Notes: generated by a model not told the origin, from the letters alone. A stretch of DNA of 64,000 nt from Rossellomorea sp. SC111 (GCF_024733565.1 NZ_JANIOC010000008.1:1-64000); one strand, 5' to 3'; positions 10,006 to 18,722 are shown, numbered from the stretch's first letter. Made by a program: numbers and translations.

Positions 10006-10875
10006 TTATCCGTTGATGACGGTACCGCCATTAACATGAATCATCTGTCCTGACACGTAGCTTGAATCATCACTGGCAAGATATACGTAGGCAGGTGCTA
10101 ATTCAAACGGTTGTCCTGCCCGTCCAAGGGGTGTGTTCGCTCCGAATTCCGATACTTTTTGTGAACTGAAAGTGGATGGTATCAACGGAGTCCAAATCGG
10201 TCCTGGAGCCACCCCGTTTACTCTGATGCCATCTGAGGCAATGTTTTCAGCCAGTGAACGGGTAAAGCTGACAATGGCCCCTTTGGTAGAAGAGTAATCG
10301 ATCAGATCCTTGTTTCCTTTATATGCTGTGATCGAAGCAGTATTGATGATCGAGGCTCCCTTCTTAAGGTGGGGTAGGGCTGCCCTCGTCAAATAGAACA
10401 TCGAGAAGATATTCGTTTTGAATGTACGCTCTAACTGTTCATCGCTTATATCCGCAAGGCCCTCCTGAGGGTGCTGTTCGGCAGCGTTGTTCACGAGGAT
10501 ATCAAGTTTCCCGAACTCGGAAATCGTCTTATTTACGAGATCTTTGCAAAAAGTCGAACTTCCGACATCACCAGGTAAAAGGGTGCATCTGACTCCTTCT
10601 GCTTCTACAAGTTCCTTCGTTTTATTCGCATCCTCATGCTCATCCAAATATGAAATCCCTACATGTGCACCTTCCCTTGCGAAGTACCAGGCAACCGACC
10701 GTCCGATTCCGCTGTCGCCTCCTGTGATAAGTGCGACCTTTCCATCCAACTTGCCACTGCCCTTATAGTTTTGATCCGTATGGATGGGCTGGGGATTCAT
10801 TTCATCCACCGTACCAGGCTGATGATCCTGGTGCTGAGGTGGGAAAGTCTGTTTCTGGTTTTGTTGTTGAGACAA
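10006..10875 (-). CDS. General-stress short-chain dehydrogenase (YdaD/YhdF type)
   Basis: A 289-residue SDR with a Gln/His/Pro-rich N-terminal tail of about 40 residues that is typical of the YdaD/YhdF group. The cofactor motif is TGGDSGIGR, followed by NNAAEQH and the catalytic Ser with YSSTK. The ending VSGQMIHVNGG is characteristic. The substrate is unknown; members are often annotated as glucose/ribitol-type dehydrogenases. The likely start is TTG 10875, eight bases after AAAGGAG; GTG 10884 abuts that site. A SigB-like promoter (10919-10943) fits the known SigB control of ydaD in B. subtilis. Confidence 0.88.
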   Translation of the reverse strand: MSQQQNQKQTFPPQHQDHQPGTVDEMNPQPIHTDQNYKGSGKLDGKVALITGGDSGIGRSVAWYFAREGAHVGISYLDEHEDANKTKELVEAEGVRCTLLPGDVGSSTFCKDLVNKTISEFGKLDILVNNAAEQHPQEGLADISDEQLERTFKTNIFSMFYLTRAALPHLKKGASIINTASITAYKGNKDLIDYSSTKGAIVSFTRSLAENIASDGIRVNGVAPGPIWTPLIPSTFSSQKVSEFGANTPLGRAGQPFELAPAYVYLASDDSSYVSGQMIHVNGGTVING

Positions 10876-10918
10876 TGAAAACACTCCTTTATGGGTATAG
10901 GTTATCTTAAAATAGTGT

Positions 10919-10943
10919 TTACCCGGAAAAAAAAATTATTAAC
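10919..10943 (-). promoter_or_regulatory. SigB-like promoter of the SDR gene
   Basis: On the minus strand GTTAAT (10943-10938), 13 bases, GGGTAA (10924-10919). The SigB consensus is GTTTAA-N12-14-GGGTAT. The GGGTA core and spacing fit, the -35 is imperfect. Confidence 0.5.
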
Positions 10944-10973
10944 GTGTTTTTTTAGAGGAGGTTAGGAAAAAGA

Positions 10974-11304
10974 GGTTGGGACAAAAGCATTTAGTTAAAA
11001 GAAAATCCGAACGATCATTCGAAATTCATTTTTGAAAATCGAAATCGTTCGGATTTTTCATTTGGATGTAGTAAGTAGTGGTTGATTTCCGCTCCAGGTG
11101 CTCGCCTTCCGCGGGGCTGGGCGAGCCGCTTCCGCTTTTCGGACTGTCCAGCGTTTCCCACAGGAGCGTAAGTGACGAGGAGGCTAGCCGAACGCCCGAG
11201 GAAAGCGAAGTCCTGCACGGAAATCCAAAGCGATGTAGCAAGTGATCCTAACTATTTTTTGATTGTTCGTCTTTAGAGAAAGCAGATTGAGTTATGACCC
11301 AGCC
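10974..11304. repeat. Interspersed palindromic repeat element, full copy
   Basis: This 430-base gene-free gap holds a layered repeat. Its ends are an imperfect inverted pair: GGTTGGGACAAAA at 10974 and GTTATGACCCAGCC ending at 11304. Inside are a perfect 14-base hairpin, AAAATCCGAACGAT (11002-11015) with ATCGTTCGGATTTT (11044-11057), and a longer imperfect inverted pair, roughly 11080-11130 against 11178-11230 (TGATTTCCGCTCCAGG against the complement of CCTGCACGGAAATCCA). The right part recurs at 1-102. Similar GC-rich elements are scattered in many Bacillaceae genomes; no transposase is present. Short reading frames across it are by-products of its composition. Confidence 0.8.
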
Positions 11305-11313
11305 TGCCTGCAA

Positions 11314-12666
11314 TCATTTCTTTTTCATTTTGCCTGCAGCTTTATATCCAATCATATTCAACAACCCCTTAGGTGAAGAGAAGGGAGGGGCGTAGCACGT
11401 CTCGATTTCCTGGAGATCGGTGACCGAGAGTCCACCGTAGATGGCAGTGGCCAGGATATCGATTTGTTTATCTACACCTTCACCTCCTACCACATTCCCC
11501 CCGAAAATCTTGCCGGTATCAGGACAGAAGTGGACACGGACATATACTTCATGTGCCCCGGGGTAGTAGCCGGCGTGGGACTTTCCTTCGTGTACGGCCG
11601 TTTGATAAGTATAACCTTTTTTCTTTAGGTCTTTCTCTCCGAGACCAGTTGAAGCGATGGAAAGGTCAAATACTTTGGCAATTGCCGTTCCTAGCATCCC
11701 TTTAAAAGGGACAGGGTCCCCGGATATGTGCTTGGCGATGATGTAGGCTTGCCGGTGGGCAGGCCAGGCAAGAGGGACCTGTTTCGGCATATCGTCAATG
11801 AAGTCGATGGATTCTACGACATCCCCGACTGCATAAATGGAGTCATCGTCCGTTTGCATGAACTCATTACTCACGACTCCACCTGATTCCCCGATGGATA
11901 AACCGGCTTCCTTTGCCAGTTTGTTACGGGGTTTCACTCCCACTGAAAGGAGGATGAAGTCAGACTGTAACGTTTCTCCGCTGTCGAGTTTTAATGTATT
12001 TTCAGGAAGTACTTCTTTCAAGCCATCATTCGTATACAGCTTCACCGCTTTTTCTGAGATATGATTCTGCAATCTTTTAGCTGTCTCCTCATCAATGACA
12101 CTGATGACGTGTTCAGACCTTTCGACGATATTCACCTTCATGCAGAGATGGGTGAAGTTTTCAGCCATTTCGACCCCAATGAATCCACCGCCGATGATGG
12201 TGCACGATTCAGGTTTTGATGTTTCAATGAACTGCTTGATCCTGTCCATGTCTTCAACGGTTCTTAGATGGAAAGCAGGGATCTTGTGGAGTCCTGGAAT
12301 TTCCGGGAGAAAGGGGAAGGCACCGGTTGCAATCACCAGATAGTCATATGTTTCATCGTAATCTTCATTGCCGTCATGATCCCTTATCAGTAAAGATTTC
12401 TTCTTACGATCGATTGCTAACGCTTCATGATGCATTCTTACGTCAATATTCTTTTTTGTATGTAATTGTTCAGGGGTGGCTGCAAAGAGACTTTCCCTGT
12501 CTTTGATTACATCGCCTAAATAATAGGGCATGCCGCAGGCTCCGTAGGATAAGTAAGAGGTCTTCTCGAGCAGGATGATCTCGATCTCACTGTCGAGCTT
12601 CCTGATTTGAGATGCTGTCGTGGCTCCTCCACCGACGGCACCAATGATGATGACTTTTTTCTTCAT
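11314..12666 (-). CDS. cdr: CoA-disulfide reductase (FAD-dependent)
   Basis: A 450-residue flavoprotein of the pyridine nucleotide-disulfide reductase family. FAD site VIIIGAVGGGATTA (about 5-18), single redox Cys44 in SYGACGMPY, NAD(P) site IIGGGFIGVEMAE, second FAD motif YAVGDVVES, C-terminal dimerisation domain from about 330. A lone active Cys in this context marks the CoADR/Nox subgroup, which reduces CoA disulfide or persulfide to keep CoA thiol reduced. It ends in MKKK with no rhodanese fusion. AGGAGG precedes ATG 12666. It stands between the repeat element and yajQ. Confidence 0.88.
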   Translation of the reverse strand: MKKKVIIIGAVGGGATTASQIRKLDSEIEIILLEKTSYLSYGACGMPYYLGDVIKDRESLFAATPEQLHTKKNIDVRMHHEALAIDRKKKSLLIRDHDGNEDYDETYDYLVIATGAFPFLPEIPGLHKIPAFHLRTVEDMDRIKQFIETSKPESCTIIGGGFIGVEMAENFTHLCMKVNIVERSEHVISVIDEETAKRLQNHISEKAVKLYTNDGLKEVLPENTLKLDSGETLQSDFILLSVGVKPRNKLAKEAGLSIGESGGVVSNEFMQTDDDSIYAVGDVVESIDFIDDMPKQVPLAWPAHRQAYIIAKHISGDPVPFKGMLGTAIAKVFDLSIASTGLGEKDLKKKGYTYQTAVHEGKSHAGYYPGAHEVYVRVHFCPDTGKIFGGNVVGGEGVDKQIDILATAIYGGLSVTDLQEIETCYAPPFSSPKGLLNMIGYKAAGKMKKK

Positions 12667-12687
12667 GTTTTTCCTCCTAAGTGAAAG

Positions 12688-12726
12688 AAGTCTAATGGGA
12701 TTATTGTACCCATTAGACTTCTTTGA
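12688..12726 (-). terminator. Terminator after yajQ
   Basis: AAGTCTAATGGG (12688-12699) and CCCATTAGACTT (12709-12720) form a perfect 12-base stem, with CTTCTTTC following on the minus strand. Confidence 0.8.
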
Positions 12727-12735
12727 AAAACCGTA

Positions 12736-13227
12736 TTAACGGAAGTTTACGTATTGTACATCGATGGAGAGGTCAGCTTCGCGGATGGCTGCAATGATTT
12801 TTTGAAGATCATCTTTGCTTTTACCGGTAACGCGGACTTGATCATCCTGAACTTGACTCTTTACCTTCACGCCTGAGTTCTTGATGATCGTATTGATTTT
12901 CTTTGCGTTCTCTTTATCGATTCCCTGTACAAGTTTTGCACGCTGACGGACAGTGCCGCCTGATGCACCTTCAAGCTTACTGTAATCGAGATTTTTAACC
13001 GGGACGTTACGCTTGATCAGTTTACTGAGAAGGACGTCCTTCAACTGATTCATTTTAAATTCATCATCGGAGACGAGGACGATTTCCTCACCATCTAATT
13101 TAATGTCACTCTTGCTGCCTTTGAAGTCATAACGGGTTTGAACCTCTTTTAACGCGATTTGAATCGCATTGCTCACTTCTGACATATCCACTTTGGATAC
13201 GATGTCAAACGAACTTTCCTTTGCCAT
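12736..13227 (-). CDS. yitK: YajQ-family nucleotide-binding protein (UPF0234)
   Basis: A 163-residue protein, the usual YajQ length. It begins [17 protein letters not shown] and ends with [12 protein letters not shown], both hallmark stretches, and has [16 protein letters not shown] near the end. The start is ATG 13227 preceded by GGAGGGG; an in-frame extension upstream is not supported. YajQ proteins bind nucleotides (c-di-GMP in some Gram-negatives); the role in Bacillus is unclear. It begins the stretch that follows B. subtilis gene order. Confidence 0.92.
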   Translation of the reverse strand: MAKESSFDIVSKVDMSEVSNAIQIALKEVQTRYDFKGSKSDIKLDGEEIVLVSDDEFKMNQLKDVLLSKLIKRNVPVKNLDYSKLEGASGGTVRQRAKLVQGIDKENAKKINTIIKNSGVKVKSQVQDDQVRVTGKSKDDLQKIIAAIREADLSIDVQYVNFR

Positions 13228-13406
13228 ATGTAACCCCTCCATACTTTTTTCTCTTTTCATTATAGACAAGCTGTGACGGGACATACAACTTCTTTGGTTG
13301 AAATGATACAGGTTTTTTTGAATAGATAGGGAAGGGAGACAATCATATAGGGTAAGAGGTCGATGAATTAATGAGGGATCAACCAATCGCATCGTTTATT
13401 AAACGC

Positions 13407-13442
13407 AAAAGGCACCCCTTCATGAAAGAACAGGTGCCTTCT
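13407..13442 (-). terminator. Terminator after the 43-residue gene
   Basis: AAGGCACC (13409-13416) pairs with GGTGCCTT (13433-13440). On the minus strand it is followed by TTTTGCGTTT. Confidence 0.75.
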
Positions 13443-13456
13443 GACCGGTCCATCCC

Positions 13457-13588
13457 TTATAGATGATCCGTTTTTTTGGAGTATTGGTTCTTACCGGCTT
13501 TCCGGTTTATTTCTTTGATTTTATTCTTTTCCTGGCGCAGGGCATTGTTGTCCCTCGCCTTTTTTTCATTATCAGATGTATGTGGCAT
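13457..13588 (-). CDS. Small DUF3941-like protein
   Basis: A 43-residue reading frame, MPHTSDNEKKARDNNALRQ onwards, ending NQYSKKTDHL. It is hydrophilic, Lys/Asn/Asp-rich and probably disordered or helical. GGGAG lies eight bases before the ATG, and a terminator follows the stop. The TSDN-KKA and NQYSKKTDHL stretches agree with my memory of the DUF3941 family of short Bacillus proteins. Function is unknown. It sits downstream of yitS on the same strand and may be cotranscribed. Confidence 0.75.
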   Translation of the reverse strand: MPHTSDNEKKARDNNALRQEKNKIKEINRKAGKNQYSKKTDHL

Positions 13589-13645
13589 GGTGATTCTCCC
13601 TTCCGTATTGGTTCTCGTTACTAGTATGAGGAAGGGGAAAGAAGT

Positions 13646-14503
13646 TTATGAGTGCTGATTTAAGAAAAATATGGCTAAGGTCCCTGTACCTGTATGAGAA
13701 CCTATGGCGCATCCAATAATACTGATATAAACGTCTTTCGGTGAAAATTTATCCTCTATGAGCTGCTTCATTTCAAGAGCGAGTTCTTCGTCGTCGCCAT
13801 GACTGATGGCGATGACCTGGCTAGAGAGATCGTCACTGCGTTCTTCCATTACATCTAAAATGCGTTTAAGGAGTTTTTTCTTTCCGCGCAACTTTTCAAT
13901 TGGAACAAGTTTCCCATCTTCCACATGGAGAAGGGGCTTGATATTCAGGAGTCCTCCCAGAAAGGCAGAAGCTTTTGAAACTCGCCCTCCTTTTGCCATG
14001 TATTCAAGATCTTCTACGGTGAAAAGGTGTTCCATATGCTCGGAGTTAAACCGGGAGGCTTCGATGATTTCTTCTTTTGTCCCGCCGTTGTTCAGGAGTT
14101 CAGCCGCTTTCATGACGACCAATCCATATCCGAGAGAAGCACATTTCGAATCGATGATGGTCAAATCAAGATCAGGGTAATCTTCTTTAACCTGATCCCG
14201 GATCATGACAGCCGTTTGATATGTGCCTGATAATTGGGAAGAGAATGCAACGTAAATGCCGGAATGATTCGATTCCGCAAGTTGAGTGAACTTTCTCAGG
14301 AACATGTCCGGTGAGACTTGAGACGTTTTCGGCATATGCCCATCCCTGATTTTATCGAATACGGTCTTCGGTTCAATGGTGATCAAGTCCTCGTAGTCCT
14401 GACCATCTATATGTACTTTAAGTGGAAGAAGCTCTATGTTGTGTTCGTTGAAATAGGCAGCAGGGAGATCGCTTGCACTATCAGCAAATAATTTTACTGT
14501 CAT
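13646..14503 (-). CDS. yitS: DegV family fatty-acid-binding protein
   Basis: A protein of 285 residues with the DegV fold. The N-terminal motif KLFADSASDLP holds the SDLP signature, and SQVSP and VYISIIGCAIGSHTGTGTLAIFF are typical of the second half. DegV/FakB proteins hold a fatty acid and present it to the kinase FakA for phosphorylation. The start ATG 14503 is chosen because AAAGGA lies eight bases upstream; ATGs at 14512 and 14509 overlap that site. It is divergent from yitT. Confidence 0.9.
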   Translation of the reverse strand: MTVKLFADSASDLPAAYFNEHNIELLPLKVHIDGQDYEDLITIEPKTVFDKIRDGHMPKTSQVSPDMFLRKFTQLAESNHSGIYVAFSSQLSGTYQTAVMIRDQVKEDYPDLDLTIIDSKCASLGYGLVVMKAAELLNNGGTKEEIIEASRFNSEHMEHLFTVEDLEYMAKGGRVSKASAFLGGLLNIKPLLHVEDGKLVPIEKLRGKKKLLKRILDVMEERSDDLSSQVIAISHGDDEELALEMKQLIEDKFSPKDVYISIIGCAIGSHTGTGTLAIFFLNQHS

Positions 14504-14669
14504 CCTCATCATCCTTTGACTTATCTTTATAGCTTTAGTCTAGCGATTTTCAGTGAAAATAACAATCGATTGAACATGAATTATGATAAAAAGATGAATA
14601 GTAGAAAGAGTTTAGGTAAGATGAATTGTGGAACATAGAAAATAACAACAAGATGCAGGAGGTATGTGT

Positions 14670-15524
14670 ATGTCGAGAGATCATGTTCAATTAGAGGCAA
14701 AGAAATTTGTCGTGGTTCTGGTAGGATCCCTTTTAGGGGCCATTGCCATGAACTTCTTTCTTATTCCGGCAAATGTATATGCGAGCGGCTTTACGGGACT
14801 TGCCCAGCTGCTGTCGAGTTTACTGAAAGAGTTTGCACCATTCAATATTTCAACAGGTATTTTATTATTCATCCTTAATATTCCGGTAACTATACTAGGA
14901 TGGCACAAGGTTGGCCGTTCCTTTACTGTGTATAGCTTTATCTCGGTATTCTTGACTTCCTTTTTCCTGGAAGTGATCCCTGTTATTAAATTATCACCCG
15001 ATATCCTTCTCAATGCGGTATTCGGTGGGGTCATCGCAGCTGTCGGGGTCGGGATCACCTTGAAATGGGGTGCCTCCACCGGCGGGATGGACATCATCGC
15101 CATGATCCTGTCTAGAATGAAGGATAAGCCTGTAGGATCTTATTTCTTCCTGATGAATGCGGTGATCATAACGTCTGCAGGATTCCTTTACGGGTGGGAA
15201 AAAGCACTGTATACGTTAGTGACATTATATGCTTCCACACGTGTTATCGACACCATTCATACACGACATGAGAAGCTGACGGCGATGATCGTCACCAAGA
15301 AATCGAATGAATTGCGTGAAGCCATTCACTCCAAGCTGGTAAGGGGTATCACGACTTTGCCTGCCAAAGGGGCATTTTCCGGAGAGGACAAGGAGATGCT
15401 GATCATCGTCATTTCACGGTATGAATTGTACGAGCTTGAACATACGATCAAGGACGTCGATCCCAATGCCTTTACAAATATCGTCCAGACAACAGGGATC
15501 TTCGGGTTCTTTCGAAAAGATTAG
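14670..15524 (+). CDS. yitT: YitT family membrane protein
   Basis: 284 residues with about five or six N-terminal membrane helices (VVVLVGSLLGAIAMNFFLIP, then SGFTGLAQLL) and a cytosolic C-terminal DUF2179 domain (about 220-280, RGITTLPAKGAFSGEDKEML). YitT proteins are of unknown transport or sensory function. ATG 14670 lies seven bases after CAGGAGG; ATG 14664 is too close to it. Confidence 0.9.
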   Translation: MSRDHVQLEAKKFVVVLVGSLLGAIAMNFFLIPANVYASGFTGLAQLLSSLLKEFAPFNISTGILLFILNIPVTILGWHKVGRSFTVYSFISVFLTSFFLEVIPVIKLSPDILLNAVFGGVIAAVGVGITLKWGASTGGMDIIAMILSRMKDKPVGSYFFLMNAVIITSAGFLYGWEKALYTLVTLYASTRVIDTIHTRHEKLTAMIVTKKSNELREAIHSKLVRGITTLPAKGAFSGEDKEMLIIVISRYELYELEHTIKDVDPNAFTNIVQTTGIFGFFRKD

Positions 15525-15578
15525 ATTAGAAAGTTTAACAAATACTATAGGTGAACCTAGATAGAAAGGGGTATCACC

Positions 15579-16001
15579 TTGAAAGCCATCGTATATTTAT
15601 TGATCAGCTTTATCATGTTTTTGGGTGCACCAATGACCATGGAAGCAAGCCTCTATATGGAAAGTGTCGATCACCATTTTGGGGAAGTGAAATCATTTAC
15701 TGTTGCAGAGGGAAATCCTTCCTTTAAAGACGTGAAGGTAATGGAGGTCAAGGGTCGCTATACGGTTAGTGGACAAGCCCGTGTATCAAGTGGAAGTTTT
15801 TACTATTCGGTGGAAGATGGTCATAGGGTCGTCCTATCAGAAACTCTTCTAAAAGTGAATAAAGAAGCTCCTAACTGGACAAAATTTTCCATCATCCTTC
15901 CTGAAATGGAAGCGAGAACAGGAAAGCTGTTCTTAAATCTATATGAGCGGGATAAGGAAGACGGGAAGGTCATTCATTCTTATATTGTCGCTCTTCCATA
16001 A
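15579..16001 (+). CDS. Secreted Gmad2-like immunoglobulin-fold protein
   Basis: 140 residues starting at TTG 15579, seven bases after AAAGGGG. The N-terminus is a signal peptide (about 1-23, ending GAPMTMEA). The mature part has the layout of a Gmad2-type beta domain: VKVMEVKGRYTVSGQARV, then WTKFSIILPE, then LFLNLYERDKEDGKV. Such domains occur in secreted or cell-surface Bacillus proteins, often linked to sporulation or germination. No catalytic motif is visible, and the assignment is by pattern memory only. It lies in the place where B. subtilis carries ipi, but it does not resemble that inhibitor. Confidence 0.65.
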   Translation: MKAIVYLLISFIMFLGAPMTMEASLYMESVDHHFGEVKSFTVAEGNPSFKDVKVMEVKGRYTVSGQARVSSGSFYYSVEDGHRVVLSETLLKVNKEAPNWTKFSIILPEMEARTGKLFLNLYERDKEDGKVIHSYIVALP

Positions 16002-16004
16002 AAT

Positions 16005-16038
16005 AAACAGGGTTGCCTTTTTACGGGCAACCCTGTTT
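16005..16038. terminator. Bidirectional terminator between convergent genes
   Basis: AAACAGGGTTGCC (16005-16017) and GGCAACCCTGTTT (16026-16038) form a perfect 13-base stem with A and T ends. Confidence 0.9.
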
Positions 16039-16044
16039 TATTGC

Positions 16045-16236
16045 TTATGATAGGTGGCTCAACTCATCTTGAAGAGCGTGAAGCTGCTTCTGTTCTTCCA
16101 CATTCGAGTTAGCGTAAGCAGATGACAAAGCATTCTTCGCTTTATCAATGGACATTTGAGCGTTTTCTCCCGTATTGCATGCCTGCTTGGCTGAAGATAC
16201 AGCGTTACGTGCCTGCTGGAAAAGTGGATTGCTCAT
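16045..16236 (-). CDS. DUF3813 small protein (YizC-like)
   Basis: 63 residues, MSNPLFQQARNAVSSAKQA onward, Ala/Ser/Asn-rich with two amphipathic helices (NAVSSAKQA and KAKNALSSAYANS). This is the pattern I associate with DUF3813. Its ATG overlaps the stop of the upstream 49-residue gene (TAATG), so it is probably translated by coupling. Function unknown. Confidence 0.75.
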   Translation of the reverse strand: MSNPLFQQARNAVSSAKQACNTGENAQMSIDKAKNALSSAYANSNVEEQKQLHALQDELSHLS

Positions 16237-16385
16237 TATTCCAGCCCCCCTGCACCGTCACCATGTGAAGCAAGCTTCTTAGCCTCTGCTTCTGCATACG
16301 TCAGATGATATGGGATACGTTCGTCATGTTTTGATACAGCAATTTTACCTTGTTGTACAAATCGTTTCGATTTATTTCTACCCAT
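16236..16385 (-). CDS. Unrecognised small basic protein, 49 residues
   Basis: The frame reads MGRNKSKRFVQQGKIA, then HDERIPYHLTYAEAEAKK, ending GDGAGGLE. Its basic N-terminus is followed by an acidic/Ala helix. AGGGGTGG lies about six bases before the ATG, and its stop overlaps the DUF3813 start, which supports a real two-gene unit. I do not recognise the family. The size and context suggest a conserved Bacillaceae small protein, possibly spore-related, but nothing in the sequence shows this. Confidence 0.6.
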   Translation of the reverse strand: MGRNKSKRFVQQGKIAVSKHDERIPYHLTYAEAEAKKLASHGDGAGGLE

Positions 16386-16493
16386 CACTTACCACCCCTT
16401 GTGCAAGTTGGAACGCTGGATGCGTTCTTTTCTAGTATGGCTCTCGGAGGGGGAACGTACAGTAAGAAGATTTACCCACCGTTTCCATCAGGT

Positions 16494-17309
16494 TTAGAGA
16501 TCGAAGCGTTTTTGCAGGTAGCGCCCGATGCCATCCTCTTCATTCGAAAGAGTCACAGCATTTGCAATATCCTTCAGTGGATCAATGGCATTTCCCATGG
16601 CCACACCTGTTCCCGCGTAGGCGAGCATTTCCAGATCGTTGTCCTCATCCCCGAATGCGATGATTCTTTCTTGAGGGATGTTCAAAGAAGAAGCCACACG
16701 CTCTATCCCAACCGCTTTATTCAATCCGGATTTAACGATCTCAATGATATGCCAGGGTGCTGCCCAGCGGCGATGATCGATCAATTCTGCATGAACATCA
16801 TCTAAATGGGCACGAATGTCGGCTACATCCTCTTCTTCAGCGTGAATGAGCATGGATGTAGGGTGATCGGATAATACGTTGCGGATATCACCTGTTGAAA
16901 TGGATGGATTCCCCATCATGAATACATCGATGATCTTTTCGTCATGATAATGAAGATAGACATCATCCTTTACTTCAGCGACAATGTTACGGAATGGAAA
17001 ATCATCACATGCATCGATGATTTGTTTTGCCACTTTTAGATCCATCGGTTCATGGTAGATTCCCCATGTTGGATCGGTCGGATGATGTACGAATGCTCCA
17101 TTGAAATTGACAATGGGCGTACTGAGCTGTAATTGTTGATAATACAGTTCACTTGCACGAAACGGTCTGCCTGTTGCAATCATCACTTCATGCCCTTTAT
17201 GACGAGCTTTTTTTAATATATCATGTGTTTTGGATGAGATTTTTTTCTCATCGGTTAATAATGTTCCATCGAGATCCAGAACAATTAGATGTTTTTCTTG
17301 TAAGTTCAT
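16494..17309 (-). CDS. yitU: Cof-type HAD phosphatase
   Basis: 271 residues. Motif I is VLDLDGTLL with Asp12 and Asp14, motif II is MIATGRP, the Lys of motif III lies near SGLNKAVGIERV, and motif IV is IAFGDEDNDLEML. The C2-type cap covers about 85-190. Cof proteins dephosphorylate small sugar or nucleotide phosphates such as flavin precursors; the substrate is not predictable here. It is divergent from yitV. Confidence 0.92.
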   Translation of the reverse strand: MNLQEKHLIVLDLDGTLLTDEKKISSKTHDILKKARHKGHEVMIATGRPFRASELYYQQLQLSTPIVNFNGAFVHHPTDPTWGIYHEPMDLKVAKQIIDACDDFPFRNIVAEVKDDVYLHYHDEKIIDVFMMGNPSISTGDIRNVLSDHPTSMLIHAEEEDVADIRAHLDDVHAELIDHRRWAAPWHIIEIVKSGLNKAVGIERVASSLNIPQERIIAFGDEDNDLEMLAYAGTGVAMGNAIDPLKDIANAVTLSNEEDGIGRYLQKRFDL

Positions 17310-17498
17310 GAATACAAATCCCCAATCTTGTTGGTATGAAGGCTATTCTAGTGTAGCGTTACACCCGGAAAGTTGTCCACCGACTGCACATAGATTTAAA
17401 GAAAAATTTACATACGCCTTCGATTTAAATATTATACATACTACCAAATCTAGGATATCATAGTAAAGTGAAAAGCAATCAGGAGGGAGAGAACCACC

Positions 17499-18272
17499 AT
17501 GATTCTTATTGATAAATCAAACATACAAACGATCCCATTTCTTCATCTTGTGAAGGAAGAAGACATGAATAAACCGATACCGATATGCTTCTTTATTCAC
17601 GGCTTTACGAGTGCGAAAGAGCATAATCTTCACTACGCATACCTTCTTGCTGAAAAGGGGTTCAGAGTGATACTCCCGGATTGTTTAGAGCACGGAGAAC
17701 GATCTTCTGGAAAGTCAGAATATCAATTAGGAGAAGTCTTTTGGAAGATCGTGTTGAATACCATTCATGAATTATCCATATTGAAAGAGCACTTTGAAGA
17801 AAAAGGGCTGATCGCACCAAATGGAATTGGTGTTGCAGGAACATCCATGGGGGGAATCGTCACATTGGGTGCCCTTACTCAATATGAATGGATCTCTTCA
17901 GCCGTTTCACTGATGGGGAACCCTGCATATGTAAAATTTGCACAGGCACAGCTTGATCAAGTGGAATCGCTGGGATATGATCTGCCATTTAGCGAGGGGG
18001 AAATCGAAAGCATGATGAGTGAGCTTGCCCATTACGATTTAAGCCTTCAACCCGAGAAGCTTGGGGGCAGGCCACTCATGTTCTGGCATGGAAAGCGCGA
18101 CAAAGTCGTCCCCTTCCATTTGACCAGGGAATTCTATGACAGCATATTGCCTTATTATGAGGAACGTGAAGACCATCTGCTTTTCATTGAAGATGATAAA
18201 GCAGATCATAAAGTGACGAGAGAAGGCGTGTTACGGCTTGTCGAGTGGTTCGAGAAGCATTTAACAGCTTAA
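17499..18272 (+). CDS. yitV: Alpha/beta hydrolase, YitV-type esterase
   Basis: 257 residues. Nucleophile elbow GTSMGG (Ser at about 119), oxyanion region FIHGFTSAKEH, acid in HGKRDKVVPF and final His in DKADHKVTREG. It is cytosolic. The substrate is unknown; the family acts on small esters. GGAGGGAG precedes the ATG. It is followed by yitW at a gap of about 85 bases. Confidence 0.9.
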   Translation: MILIDKSNIQTIPFLHLVKEEDMNKPIPICFFIHGFTSAKEHNLHYAYLLAEKGFRVILPDCLEHGERSSGKSEYQLGEVFWKIVLNTIHELSILKEHFEEKGLIAPNGIGVAGTSMGGIVTLGALTQYEWISSAVSLMGNPAYVKFAQAQLDQVESLGYDLPFSEGEIESMMSELAHYDLSLQPEKLGGRPLMFWHGKRDKVVPFHLTREFYDSILPYYEEREDHLLFIEDDKADHKVTREGVLRLVEWFEKHLTA

Positions 18273-18356
18273 CCTTTTGTCTTATACGTTGTTATTTGTT
18301 AAGATGAGTAATGAAAATGGGTAAGAGACAAGTATAACCGTAAAGGAGTGATTAGC

Positions 18357-18665
18357 ATGGATCAAGATCTTAAAGATAATATGATGGGTGCTTTAGAGCA
18401 GGTTGTCGACCCTGAATTAGGAATAGACATAGTTAATTTAGGATTAGTTTATGATGTGGATCTAGATGAAGAAGGTAAAGCAACAGTCACCATGACCCTT
18501 ACGTCAATGGGTTGCCCCCTTGCCGGAACCATTGTGGATCAGGTGAAAACAGCATTGCGTGACATTCCCGAAGTGAAAGAAACAGAGGTTGACATCGTCT
18601 GGAATCCACCATGGAGCAAAGACAATATGTCCCGCTATGCGAAAATCGCATTGGGGATCCGATAA
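18357..18665 (+). CDS. yitW: MIP18/PaaD-like Fe-S assembly factor
   Basis: 102 residues. The conserved core is DPELGIDIVNLGLVYDV, then TSMGCPLAG with the reactive Cys, then WNPPWSKDNMS. The family (SufT/PaaD) helps mature Fe-S proteins. The start is ATG 18357, eight bases after AAAGGAG; GTG 18348 overlaps the ribosome site. It ends before a very strong bidirectional terminator. Confidence 0.93.
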   Translation: MDQDLKDNMMGALEQVVDPELGIDIVNLGLVYDVDLDEEGKATVTMTLTSMGCPLAGTIVDQVKTALRDIPEVKETEVDIVWNPPWSKDNMSRYAKIALGIR

Positions 18666-18671
18666 TAACCG

Positions 18672-18717
18672 ACCTAAAAACCCCCTGAAGCAGGCTTGCT
18701 TCAGGGGGTTTTTAGGT
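18672..18717. terminator. Strong bidirectional terminator
   Basis: ACCTAAAAACCCCCTGAAGCA pairs fully with its complement across a short GGC-T loop, a stem of about 21 pairs with A and T runs built in. It separates convergent yitW and fnr. The first arm begins ACCTAAAAACCC and the second ends GGGTTTTTAGGT. Confidence 0.95.
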
Positions 18718-18722
18718 TTGGA

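Noticed and set aside
11015..11241. Two overlapping minus-strand frames of about 70 codons
   Set aside because: They cover the interspersed repeat and its inverted arms; composition reflects the repeat, and no ribosome site is seen.
12736..13392. 218-codon version of yajQ
   Set aside because: The first 55 codons lack family similarity and a ribosome site; ATG 13227 gives the standard 163-residue protein.
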